A stretch of 5,838 bases of DNA from PALSA-505 sp036496025 (GTDB lineage: Bacteria; Actinomycetota; Actinomycetes; Streptosporangiales; Streptosporangiaceae), in the NCBI GenBank assembly GCA_036496025.1, contig DASXLW010000010.1:1-5838 (forward strand). Direction: 5' to 3'. Made by a program: the position numbers and the translations under genes. Position 1 is the first letter of the stretch. Every line of letters starts with the position of its first letter. The notes under the pieces were generated by a model. It had not been told where the DNA came from. It saw only the letters and a list, made by a program, of their open reading frames with translations, and ran no database searches. Shown one piece after another: positions 1 to 5,134 of this stretch.

Positions 1-136
1 GGGCCCTCGGCTGACGTGAGCGGCGGCAGGCCGCCACGACGGTCGTCCCGCTACCGTTCCGGCACCGGGACGTCCTCCCCAGCCCGTACCGCGTAGGCGC
101 GGACGGGGCCACCGCCGTGACGATCCTGTGTATCTC

Positions 137-166
137 TGGCCGACCTGGGGGCAGGCCCGTCGGCCA
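137..166. repeat. Perfect 8-bp inverted repeat (hairpin)
   Basis: TGGCCGAC at 137-144 is exactly matched by its reverse complement GTCGGCCA at 159-166, with a 14-nt loop. Inside the loop a further CTG/CAG pairing (145-147 with 152-154) closes on GGGG. No T-tract follows on either strand, so it is not a classical intrinsic terminator. It could be a U-less terminator, an operator dyad or part of a structured RNA. The sequence alone does not decide between these. Confidence 0.5.
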
Positions 167-174
167 CCGCCGCT

Positions 175-220
175 GCAAGCCCGCGGGGCCAGGTCGCGCT
201 CTTGTGGCCCGTGGCTTTGC
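175..220. repeat. Imperfect long inverted repeat
   Basis: The arms 175-190 and 206-220 can pair over about 14 positions, with bulges near 216, 182 and 188, around a 15-nt loop. It begins only 8 nt after the previous inverted repeat, so two hairpins sit in tandem. A structured transcript or a bidirectional transcription barrier are both possible. The pairing was traced by hand and no energy was calculated. Confidence 0.35.
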
Positions 221-269
221 CTGCTCATGGAACTGTAAGCGGGCCCCCGGCCGACTGCCAGGGTGGTTG

Positions 270-324
270 TTGCGGCAAACGTGCGGAGAAGATGCGGCTA
301 AAGTGCGGCAGAAGTGCGCGGCGC
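270..324. repeat. 11-bp direct repeats, TGCGG core
   Basis: Four consecutive 11-bp units starting at 270, 281, 292 and 303 share NTGCGG followed by a purine/A-rich tail (TTGCGGCAAAC, GTGCGGAGAAG, ATGCGGCTAAA, GTGCGGCAGAA). A decayed fifth unit at 314 keeps only GTGCG. The spacing is exact and equals about one helical turn. It is not a multiple of three, which argues against a protein repeat. Such spacing is typical of tandem sites for response regulators or SARP-type activators. The core does not resemble the PHO box that I know, so the binding protein is unknown. Confidence 0.55.
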
Positions 325-340
325 CGGCCGCCCTCGGCCG
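325..340 (-). terminator. Possible U-less terminator after xdhC
   Basis: CGGCCG at 325-330 and again at 335-340 form a 6-bp all-GC stem with a 4-nt loop, about 40 nt beyond the xdhC stop. There is no U-tract. GC-rich hairpins without a U-tract often serve as terminators in actinobacteria, but any GC-rich region yields such stems by chance. This is a weak call. Confidence 0.25.
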
Positions 341-380
341 TGTTCGCATGACGACCAGCCCGGGTAACGACGCGGAGCGG

Positions 381-1493
381 TCAGCCGTGGTGGATGCGGC
401 CGGCGGTCTGGGTGAGCGGCCGGCCGGAGCCGCCCCAGCGGAGCTGGATGAGCTCGGCCGCGACCGACACCGCCGTTTCCTCGGGGGTGCGGGCGCCGAG
501 GTCGAGGCCGATGGGTGACCGCAGCCGGGCCAGCTCGGCGTCAGTGAGGCCCTGGCCGCGCAGCCGTGCGATCCGGTCGTCGTGGGTCCGCCGGCTGCCC
601 ATCGCCCCGATGTAGGCGGCGGGCTTGCGCAGCGCCACCTCGAGTAGCGGGACATCGAACTTGGGGTCGTGCGTGAGCACGCAGATCACAGTCCGGGTGT
701 CGGTGTCCACGCCTTCCAGGTACCGGTGCGGCCAGTCCACCACCACATCGTCGGCGTCCGGGAACCTGGCCTGCGTGGCGAACAGGCCGCGGGCGTCGCA
801 GACCGTGACCCGGTAGCCGAGGAACTTGCCCACCCTGGCCACGGCCGCCGCGAAGTCGATCGCGCCGAACACCAGCATCCGCGGCGCAGGCGCGAACGAG
901 TTGACGAACACGCTCAGCTCGTCGCCGCGGCGCTCCCCGTGCGCGCCGTAACGCCGCACCCCCGTCAGGCCCTGGGCCAGCATGCCGCGGGCGTCGTCGT
1001 CCACCGCCGCGTCCAGCCGCTCGCCCGCGCCGAGGCTGCCGCCCGGCGCTCCGGCGTCGGCCGGCCCCCTGATCACCCGGCGCGCGCCGATGCGGCCCGG
1101 CCCGGCGATCACGGTGGCCACCGCCACCGGGTCGCCGCGTTCCACCGACGCGGCCACCTCACCCAGCTCGGCGAACTCTTCCTGGCCGATCCGCTCGACG
1201 AACACGTCGAGGATCCCGCCGCAGGTCAGGCCCACCGCGAACGCATCGTCATCGCTGACGCCGTAGGTCTGCAGAACCGGGACCCCGGTCTCGATCACGT
1301 CGCGGGCGAGTTCGTACACCGCCCCTTCCACGCAGCCGCCGGAGACGCTGCCGGTGACCTCGCCTTCGCCGGATACGGCGAGCGCGGCCCCGGGCTCCCG
1401 AGGCGCGCTGCGGAACGTGCGCACCACGGTCGCCAGCCCGAAGGTCTCACCAGAGTCCCACCACTTCGTGATGGGGTTCAGGATGTCTCGCAC
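381..1493 (-). CDS. XdhC/CoxI-family Moco maturation protein
   Basis: This 370-residue cytosolic protein belongs to the XdhC/CoxI family, whose members bind molybdenum cofactor and help its sulfuration and insertion into xanthine-dehydrogenase-type hydroxylases. The N-terminal XdhC/CoxI domain (about 1-100) shows GSVSGGCVEGAV (48-59) and GLTCGG (88-93), with conserved cysteines C54 and C91. A less conserved linker follows. The C-terminal Rossmann-type XdhC domain has VFGAIDFAAAV (208-218), AYIGAMGSRRT (293-303) and SPIGLDLGARTPEET (326-340). Length and both ends match the family. The GTG start (1493-1491) is the only option, because an in-frame stop lies 4 codons upstream. Its Shine-Dalgarno is poor. 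It starts 31 nt after hisG with no terminator between, so co-transcription is likely. No molybdenum hydroxylase subunit genes are present here, so its client is unknown. Confidence 0.9.
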   Translation of the reverse strand: MRDILNPITKWWDSGETFGLATVVRTFRSAPREPGAALAVSGEGEVTGSVSGGCVEGAVYELARDVIETGVPVLQTYGVSDDDAFAVGLTCGGILDVFVERIGQEEFAELGEVAASVERGDPVAVATVIAGPGRIGARRVIRGPADAGAPGGSLGAGERLDAAVDDDARGMLAQGLTGVRRYGAHGERRGDELSVFVNSFAPAPRMLVFGAIDFAAAVARVGKFLGYRVTVCDARGLFATQARFPDADDVVVDWPHRYLEGVDTDTRTVICVLTHDPKFDVPLLEVALRKPAAYIGAMGSRRTHDDRIARLRGQGLTDAELARLRSPIGLDLGARTPEETAVSVAAELIQLRWGGSGRPLTQTAGRIHHG

Positions 1494-1524
1494 CCACCCA
1501 GGTTAACCCGGCAGCTGAGGCTCG

Positions 1525-2400
1525 CTATTCGACGATCTTGGAGATCGGGATCTCCAGGATGTCCCGCGCCCCGGCCGCCTTGAGCGCGGGGATCAGGGTG
1601 TTCACCCCGGCCTTGGGCACGACCGTCTCGACCGCGTTCATCTCGCCGCGGGCCAGCGTCGTGATCGTCGGGGACGACATGGCCGGCAGCATCGCGGTCA
1701 CCGCCCCCAGCCGGCCGGCCGGGACGTTCAGCTTGAGCAGCACGTTGCCCCGGGCCTGGATCGCCCCGCGCAGCAGCAGCGCGATGTCCTCCATCGCGGC
1801 TCGCTTGCCCTCATCGGCGTGGGCGTCGGAGTTGGCCACGAACTCTGTGTAGCTGGTCACCACGGTCTCCAGCACGCGCAGCCCGTTGCGGTGCAGCGAG
1901 GATCCGGTCTCGGTGAGGTCGACGATCGCGTCGACGATGTCCGGCACCTTGGCTTCGGTGGCACCGTAGGAGGGCACGACCGTCGCCTTCACCCCGTGCG
2001 TGTCCAGCAACCGCCGGGTCAGCGACGGGAACTCGGTGGAGATGCGCACCCCGTCGGGCAGGTCGGCCACCGACTGCCAGGGCGAGCCGTCCGGCACCGC
2101 CAGCACCACCCGCACCGGCTGCGAGGTCGCCTTGGAATACTGCAGTTCGCCCAGCGAGACGATGCTCGCTCCGGTCTCCTCGATCCAGTCCCGGCCGGTG
2201 ATGCCCGCGTCGAAAAGCCCGCGCTCCAGGTACGTCGGGATCTCCTGGGGCCGCAGGAAGCGCACCTTGTCGATCCGGGGATCGTCGATCGAGGCGTGGT
2301 AGTCGCGGGCGGAAGACCGGCGCACGGTCAGGTCGGCGGCGTCGAACAGGTCGAGCGTGGCGTTCTCCAGGGAGCCCTTGGGCAGCACCAGGGACAGCAA
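1525..2400 (-). CDS. hisG: ATP phosphoribosyltransferase, long form HisG
   Basis: HisG joins ATP and PRPP to form phosphoribosyl-ATP, the first and feedback-controlled step of histidine synthesis. The 291 residues match the long HisG form. The catalytic region carries PKGSL (7-11) and GITGRDW (66-72), and the PRPP-binding segment runs GATEAKVPDIVDAIVDLTETG (146-166, key residues D157, T163, T165). About 211-291 is the ACT-like regulatory domain, with PAMSSPTITTL (239-249), so HisZ should not be needed. The start is TTG at 2400-2398, chosen because residues 1-11 align with the family start and GAGGAG at 2414-2409 sits 8 nt upstream. Only 1 nt separates it from the ribH stop. From memory, the sequence (PKGSLE, RPQEIP) differs from the usual Streptomyces/Mycobacterium HisG, which opens with a PNKGSL motif. 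The hisE gene commonly found just upstream is missing. Confidence 0.95.
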   Translation of the reverse strand: MLSLVLPKGSLENATLDLFDAADLTVRRSSARDYHASIDDPRIDKVRFLRPQEIPTYLERGLFDAGITGRDWIEETGASIVSLGELQYSKATSQPVRVVLAVPDGSPWQSVADLPDGVRISTEFPSLTRRLLDTHGVKATVVPSYGATEAKVPDIVDAIVDLTETGSSLHRNGLRVLETVVTSYTEFVANSDAHADEGKRAAMEDIALLLRGAIQARGNVLLKLNVPAGRLGAVTAMLPAMSSPTITTLARGEMNAVETVVPKAGVNTLIPALKAAGARDILEIPISKIVE

Positions 2401-2401
2401 C

Positions 2402-2878
2402 TCAGCCGCTCCTCACCGACCGCAGCAGCAGCGCGGTGTCCAGCGCGGCCACGGCGGCCTCCCATCCCTTGTCCTCATGGCTGTCCGGCAGACCGCAGCG
2501 GTCCCGGGCCTGCTCCAGGCTGTCACAGGTAAGCACGCCGTTGCCGACGGGGGTGCCGGTGTCCAGCGCCGCCCGGGTCAGGCCGGCCGTGACCGCGTCG
2601 CACACGTACTCGAAGTGCGGCGTGCCGCCCCTGATCACCGCGCCCAGGCAGACCACCGCGTCGTACCGCCGGGCCAGCTCGGCCGCGACCACCGGCAGCT
2701 CCACCGCGCCGGCCACGCGGATCACTCGCGGCTGCTCGATGCCGCAGGCCCGGGCCGCGGCCACCGCGCGCGCGGTGAGCGCGTCGGTGATCTCCGCGTG
2801 CCACCGGGTGGCCGCGATCGCCACCGACAGGCCCGCGGCGTCGACGGCGGTCGCGCCGGGGCGGCCCGCTCCGCTCAC
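2402..2878 (-). CDS. ribH: 6,7-dimethyl-8-ribityllumazine synthase
   Basis: RibH condenses 5-amino-6-ribitylaminouracil with 3,4-dihydroxy-2-butanone 4-phosphate to give the direct riboflavin precursor. Family members assemble as pentamers or icosahedral shells. At 158 residues it has normal length. Visible motifs are RWH (25-27, substrate stacking, as in mycobacterial RibH), GAVELP (57-62), GAVIRGGTPHFEYV (79-92) with the catalytic-region H88, NGVLT (113-117), R127, and EDKG (135-138) near the phosphate site. The end of the protein resembles the Mycobacterium tuberculosis enzyme as I recall it. The GTG start (2878-2876) overlaps the ribBA stop in a GTGA, with a weak GGAAG upstream, so translation is probably coupled to ribBA. 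No catalytic residue appears to be missing. Confidence 0.96.
   Translation of the reverse strand: MSGAGRPGATAVDAAGLSVAIAATRWHAEITDALTARAVAAARACGIEQPRVIRVAGAVELPVVAAELARRYDAVVCLGAVIRGGTPHFEYVCDAVTAGLTRAALDTGTPVGNGVLTCDSLEQARDRCGLPDSHEDKGWEAAVAALDTALLLRSVRSG
2409..2414 (-). promoter_or_regulatory. Shine-Dalgarno of hisG, supports TTG start
   Basis: GAGGAG lies within the last codons of ribH, 8 nt before the TTG at 2400-2398. It is the best ribosome-binding signal near this start and supports the rare TTG initiation. The 1-nt gap between the ribH stop and TTG suggests translational coupling. Confidence 0.6.
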
Positions 2879-4161
2879 CGGGCTTCCGCTGGCTGACCGG
2901 TCGGGGCAGCGCCGTTAGGGAGGGCCAGGTTGTCGAGCTGATGCCCGAGGCGATCCCGCTTGGCGGTGAGGTAGCGGAGGTTCTCCTTGGTGACCAGGAC
3001 GGGCAGCGCGGAGCGCCCGGCCACCTCGATGCCGAATCCGGACAGGCCGTCGACCTTCGCCGGGTTGTTGGTCAGCAGCCGGATCGAGCGGATGCCCAGG
3101 TCGAGGAGCATCTGCGCGCCGGTGGAGTACTCCCGCGCGTCGGCGGGCAGGCCCAGCTCGAGGTTCGCGTCCACGGTGTCGGCCCCGGCGTCCTGCAGGT
3201 TGTAGGCCTGCAGCTTGCTCAGCAGCCCGATGCCGCGGCCCTCGTGCCCGCGCAGGTACAGCACGACGCCGCGGCCCTCGCCGGCGATCGCGGCCATCGC
3301 CGCGGCGAGCTGGGCGCCGCAGTCGCAGCGCAGGGAGCCGAACACGTCGCCGGTCAGGCATTCGGAGTGCACCCGGGTCAGTACCTGCTCGCCGTCGCCG
3401 AGCTCGCCCAGGACCAGGGCGACGTGCTCGGTGCCATCGACGGAGTTCAGGTAGCCGAACGCCTGCCATTCGCCGTAGGCGTTGGGCAGCTTGGTCTGCG
3501 TGACCCGGCGGACCATCTGCTCGGTGTGCCGCCGGTACTCGATGAGCTGGGAGATCGAGATCAGCGCCAGGCCATGCTCGTCGGCGAACTTGCGCAGCGC
3601 GGGCAGCCGGGCCATCGAGCCATCGTCGTTGACCACCTCGGACAGCACGCCGACCGGCTCCAGTCCGGCCAGCCGGGCCAGGTCGACCGCGGCCTCGGTG
3701 TGCCCGGGTCTGCGCAGTACGCCTCCCTCGGTGTAGCGCAGCGGGAAGATGTGACCGGGGCGGACCAGCTCGTTGGGCTCGGTGGCCGAATCCACCAGGA
3801 CCTTGACCGTGCGGGCGCGGTCGGCCGCCGATATCCCGGTGCTGACGCCGTCCCGCGCGTCCACGCTGATCGTGAACGCGGTCCGCATCCGCTCGTTGTT
3901 CTCGGTGGTCATCAGCGGGATCTGCAGCCGGTCCAGCTCGCGGCCGGGCATCGGCACGCAGATGACCCCGCTGGTGTAGCGGATCATGAAGCCGAGCAGC
4001 TCAGGGGTGGCCTTGACCGCGGCGAAGATGATGTCGCCCTCGTTCTCCCGGTCGACGTCGTCCACGACCACGACCGGCCGGCCGGCCGCGATGTCCGCGA
4101 CGGCCCGCTGCGGGGTGTCCAGCGGGGTGCCGTCCGCGGCTTCGGTGGCCACGGCGGTCAT
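2875..4161 (-). CDS. ribBA: Bifunctional DHBP synthase/GTP cyclohydrolase II
   Basis: This fused enzyme makes both riboflavin precursors. Its N-terminal half converts ribulose 5-phosphate to 3,4-dihydroxy-2-butanone 4-phosphate plus formate, and its C-terminal half opens GTP to the diaminopyrimidine. The RibB half (about 15-212) shows DDVDRENEGDII (34-45, acidic metal loop), TGISAADR (108-115), PGHIFPLR (135-142) and RPGHTEAAVDLARLAG (151-166). The GTP cyclohydrolase II half (about 217-428) has the zinc cysteines C268, C279 and C281, RGHEGRGIGL (304-313), DAREY (341-345) and TNNPAKVDGL (364-373). Y345 is retained, which fits true GTP cyclohydrolase II and not the Met variant reported to stop at a formylated product. 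Both halves look active. The ATG start overlaps the ribE stop by 4 nt (ATGA), with GGGAG at 4175-4171. Confidence 0.97.
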   Translation of the reverse strand: MTAVATEAADGTPLDTPQRAVADIAAGRPVVVVDDVDRENEGDIIFAAVKATPELLGFMIRYTSGVICVPMPGRELDRLQIPLMTTENNERMRTAFTISVDARDGVSTGISAADRARTVKVLVDSATEPNELVRPGHIFPLRYTEGGVLRRPGHTEAAVDLARLAGLEPVGVLSEVVNDDGSMARLPALRKFADEHGLALISISQLIEYRRHTEQMVRRVTQTKLPNAYGEWQAFGYLNSVDGTEHVALVLGELGDGEQVLTRVHSECLTGDVFGSLRCDCGAQLAAAMAAIAGEGRGVVLYLRGHEGRGIGLLSKLQAYNLQDAGADTVDANLELGLPADAREYSTGAQMLLDLGIRSIRLLTNNPAKVDGLSGFGIEVAGRSALPVLVTKENLRYLTAKRDRLGHQLDNLALPNGAAPTGQPAEAR

Positions 4162-4769
4162 GACCGGACGCTCCCGCCGAGCAGTTTCTCCACGTACTTG
4201 GCGATCACGTCGACCTCCAGATTGACCGTGTCGCCCGGCTGCTTGCGGCCCAGCGTGGTGCGCCGCAACGTTTCCGGGATCAGGCTGACCTCGAACCAGG
4301 GCGGGCCTTCGGCATCGGAGGTGGCGGTGACGGTGAGGCTGACGCCGTCCACGCCGACCGAGCCCTTCTCCACCACGTACCGGCCCAGGCCCTCGGGCAG
4401 CGAAATGCGCACGACGTCCCAGTGCTCGGCCGGACTGCGGGAGATGATCGCGCCGACGCCGTCCACGTGCCCCTGGACCAGGTGCCCGCCGAGCCTGCCG
4501 TCCGGGCGCACCGAGCGCTCCAGGTTGACCGGGCTGCCGGCCCGCAGGTCACCCAGGCTGGACCGGCTCAACGTCTCGGCCATGACGTCGGCGGTGAAGG
4601 TGCCGTCATCCGCGGCGGTGACGGTGAGGCAGATCCCGTTGATGGATAGCGAGTCGCCGGGGGCGGCGTCGCTGACGACCAGCGGGCCGCGCACGGTGAT
4701 CCGCGCGGCGTCTTCGAGGTGTTCGAGCCCGACGACCTCGCCCAGCTCTTCTACGATCCCGGTGTACAT
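4158..4769 (-). CDS. ribE: Riboflavin synthase alpha chain
   Basis: Riboflavin synthase transfers a four-carbon unit between two dimethyl-ribityllumazine molecules, giving riboflavin and a recycled pyrimidine. It is called ribC in some naming schemes. The 203 residues form two lumazine-binding repeats. Repeat 1 (about 1-93) has the N-terminal MYTGIVEE, GDSLSINGICLTV (39-51) and ETLSRSSLG (65-73). Repeat 2 (about 94-190) has GGHLVQGHVDG (94-104), EKGSVGVDGVSLTV (134-147) and PETLRRTTLG (165-174). The MxTGIVEE start is diagnostic and fixes the ATG at 4769-4767. A strong GGAGGAGG lies 9 nt upstream. It is the first gene after the FMN riboswitch, so its translation is probably the main point of feedback control. 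RibM and RibD genes, often close by in other actinobacteria, are not here. Confidence 0.97.
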   Translation of the reverse strand: MYTGIVEELGEVVGLEHLEDAARITVRGPLVVSDAAPGDSLSINGICLTVTAADDGTFTADVMAETLSRSSLGDLRAGSPVNLERSVRPDGRLGGHLVQGHVDGVGAIISRSPAEHWDVVRISLPEGLGRYVVEKGSVGVDGVSLTVTATSDAEGPPWFEVSLIPETLRRTTLGRKQPGDTVNLEVDVIAKYVEKLLGGSVRS

Positions 4770-4778
4770 CCCGCGGTT

Positions 4779-4786
4779 CCTCCTCC
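4779..4786 (-). promoter_or_regulatory. Strong Shine-Dalgarno of ribE
   Basis: GGAGGAGG at 4786-4779 stands 9 nt before the ribE ATG. It is the most extended anti-16S match in the window. Upstream in the leader, CCTCCG at 4840-4835 is its exact complement over 6 nt (pairing 4787-4782), as expected if the riboswitch controls access of the ribosome. Confidence 0.75.
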
Positions 4787-4866
4787 GGCGCCGTCATGCC
4801 TGTTCGGCTCCGGGGAGAACGCGCGGCCCACGCGCGGAGGCGTGGGCACGGCCAGTGCGGCCGCGC
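4787..4866 (-). promoter_or_regulatory. Expression platform of the FMN riboswitch
   Basis: Between the aptamer and the ribE Shine-Dalgarno lie competing complements. Hairpin A is an 8-bp perfect stem, GCCCACGC 4847-4840 with GCGTGGGC 4833-4826, and its apical side holds CCTCC. Helix B pairs CGCGCGGCC (4867-4859) with GGCCGCGCG (4828-4820) over 9 bp. A and B share 4828-4826, so both cannot form fully, and B also takes the last base of P1. CCTCCG (4840-4835) can bind the Shine-Dalgarno. No U-tract follows any stem, so translational control is more likely than intrinsic termination. This was traced by eye. Confidence 0.5.
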
Positions 4867-5029
4867 GCGTGCTTCCTCCCATCCGGACTTTCACCGTCGG
4901 TCCCGGGGTTCCACCGGGTCAGCCGGCTGCGGCCTGCTGCGGTCCCGCCTGGGCGGGTGACGCGGCATGCTGCGGCCGGGTCGCGGACTATCACCGCCGG
5001 TTCGGAATTTCACCGACCCCGGAGCACGC
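4867..5029 (-). ncRNA. FMN riboswitch (RFN element)
   Basis: The minus strand carries both conserved halves of the RFN aptamer. The 5' half reads GGTGAAATTCC followed by ACCGGCGGTGATAGTCCGCG. The 3' half reads CCGGTGGAACCCCGGGACCG, then ACGGTGAAAGTCCGGATGGG and AGGAAG. P1 is a perfect 7-bp stem, GCGTGCT (5029-5023) with AGCACGC (4873-4867). Between the halves is a long GC-rich variable region (about 4980-4921) that includes a CCCGC/GCGGG hairpin. The element binds FMN and should repress the downstream rib genes when FMN is plentiful. Its position about 100 nt before ribE is standard. All conserved motif blocks are present, so the aptamer should be functional. Confidence 0.95.
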
Positions 5030-5033
5030 ATTT

Positions 5034-5072
5034 TGCTCGTCTTAACCAGTGTGCCATGAGTGCTATTCCGAA
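5034..5072 (-). promoter_or_regulatory. Possible rib operon promoter region
   Basis: Just upstream of the aptamer is the least GC-rich stretch of the window on this strand. A TTCGGA (5072-5067) and an AT-rich GGTTAAGA (5047-5040) are about 18-19 nt apart, which would place initiation near 5034-5030, directly before P1. Neither hexamer is a good match to the housekeeping consensus. The call rests mainly on position: a riboswitch leader needs a promoter here unless transcription reads through from the upstream gene. Confidence 0.3.
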
Positions 5073-5095
5073 CGCATCGCGGTATTGCGGGCGGG

Positions 5096-5121
5096 TCGGA
5101 CGTCCGGGTCGTACGTCCGGG
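5096..5121. repeat. Tandem 13-bp duplication
   Basis: TCGGACGTCCGGG (5096-5108) is followed directly by TCGTACGTCCGGG (5109-5121), with 12 of 13 bases identical. The first copy contains the 10-bp palindrome CGGACGTCCG (5097-5106). It lies about 60-85 bp upstream of the presumed rib transcription start, where an activator or repressor could bind, or it may simply be a slippage product. Confidence 0.5.
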
Positions 5122-5134
5122 GCAGCCGGCCGGG

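Larger units (their letters stand above)
1..380. other. Gene-free left flank with repeats and hairpins
   Basis: No convincing gene is seen in the 380 bases between the window edge and the xdhC stop. The open frames here are arginine-, glycine- and proline-rich, lack recognisable motifs, and the largest runs antisense into xdhC. What the stretch does hold is structure: a short GC inverted repeat at 22-35, a perfect 8-bp inverted repeat at 137-166, a longer imperfect one at 175-220, 11-bp direct repeats at 270-324 and a 6-bp inverted repeat at 325-340. It is probably an intergenic or regulatory region, or the edge of one whose gene lies outside the window. A minus-strand frame from an ATG at 228-226 stays open to the edge but has no Shine-Dalgarno and no family signature. 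Confidence 0.55.

Noticed and set aside
1..228. Minus-strand frame from the ATG at 228 open to the window edge, and a plus-strand frame from 1 to the TAG at 94-96
   Set aside because: Both are rich in Arg, Gly and Pro, lack a ribosome-binding site or any motif, and cannot be tested without sequence beyond the edge.
117..518. 133-codon plus-strand open frame starting in the left flank
   Set aside because: Its 3' third is antisense to xdhC, there is no clear Shine-Dalgarno, and no domain is recognisable. The 11-bp repeats inside it do not keep a reading frame.
669..1583. 304-codon plus-strand open frame
   Set aside because: It runs antisense to xdhC, and the translation is a low-complexity Arg/His/Ala/Pro-rich sequence typical of GC-rich shadow frames. 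xdhC itself has clear family motifs.
1819..2532. 237-codon plus-strand open frame
   Set aside because: It is antisense to hisG and the end of ribH, with shadow-type composition and no motif.
2875..4161. Variant GTP cyclohydrolase II that stops at the formylated product, or a RibBA with one dead half
   Set aside because: The diagnostic tyrosine (Y345), the three zinc cysteines and the RGHEGRGIGL motif are all present, and the DHBP synthase acidic loop and H153 are intact.
4826..4847. Intrinsic terminator in the rib leader
   Set aside because: The 8-bp hairpin is stable but is followed by GC-rich sequence without a U-run. The complement to the Shine-Dalgarno favours translational control.
4794..4994. 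Minus-strand short frame across the riboswitch, and an ATG at 4797 that could start a leader peptide
   Set aside because: The region is explained by the FMN aptamer and platform. The ATG at 4797 has no Shine-Dalgarno, and its frame just runs through ribE out of phase.
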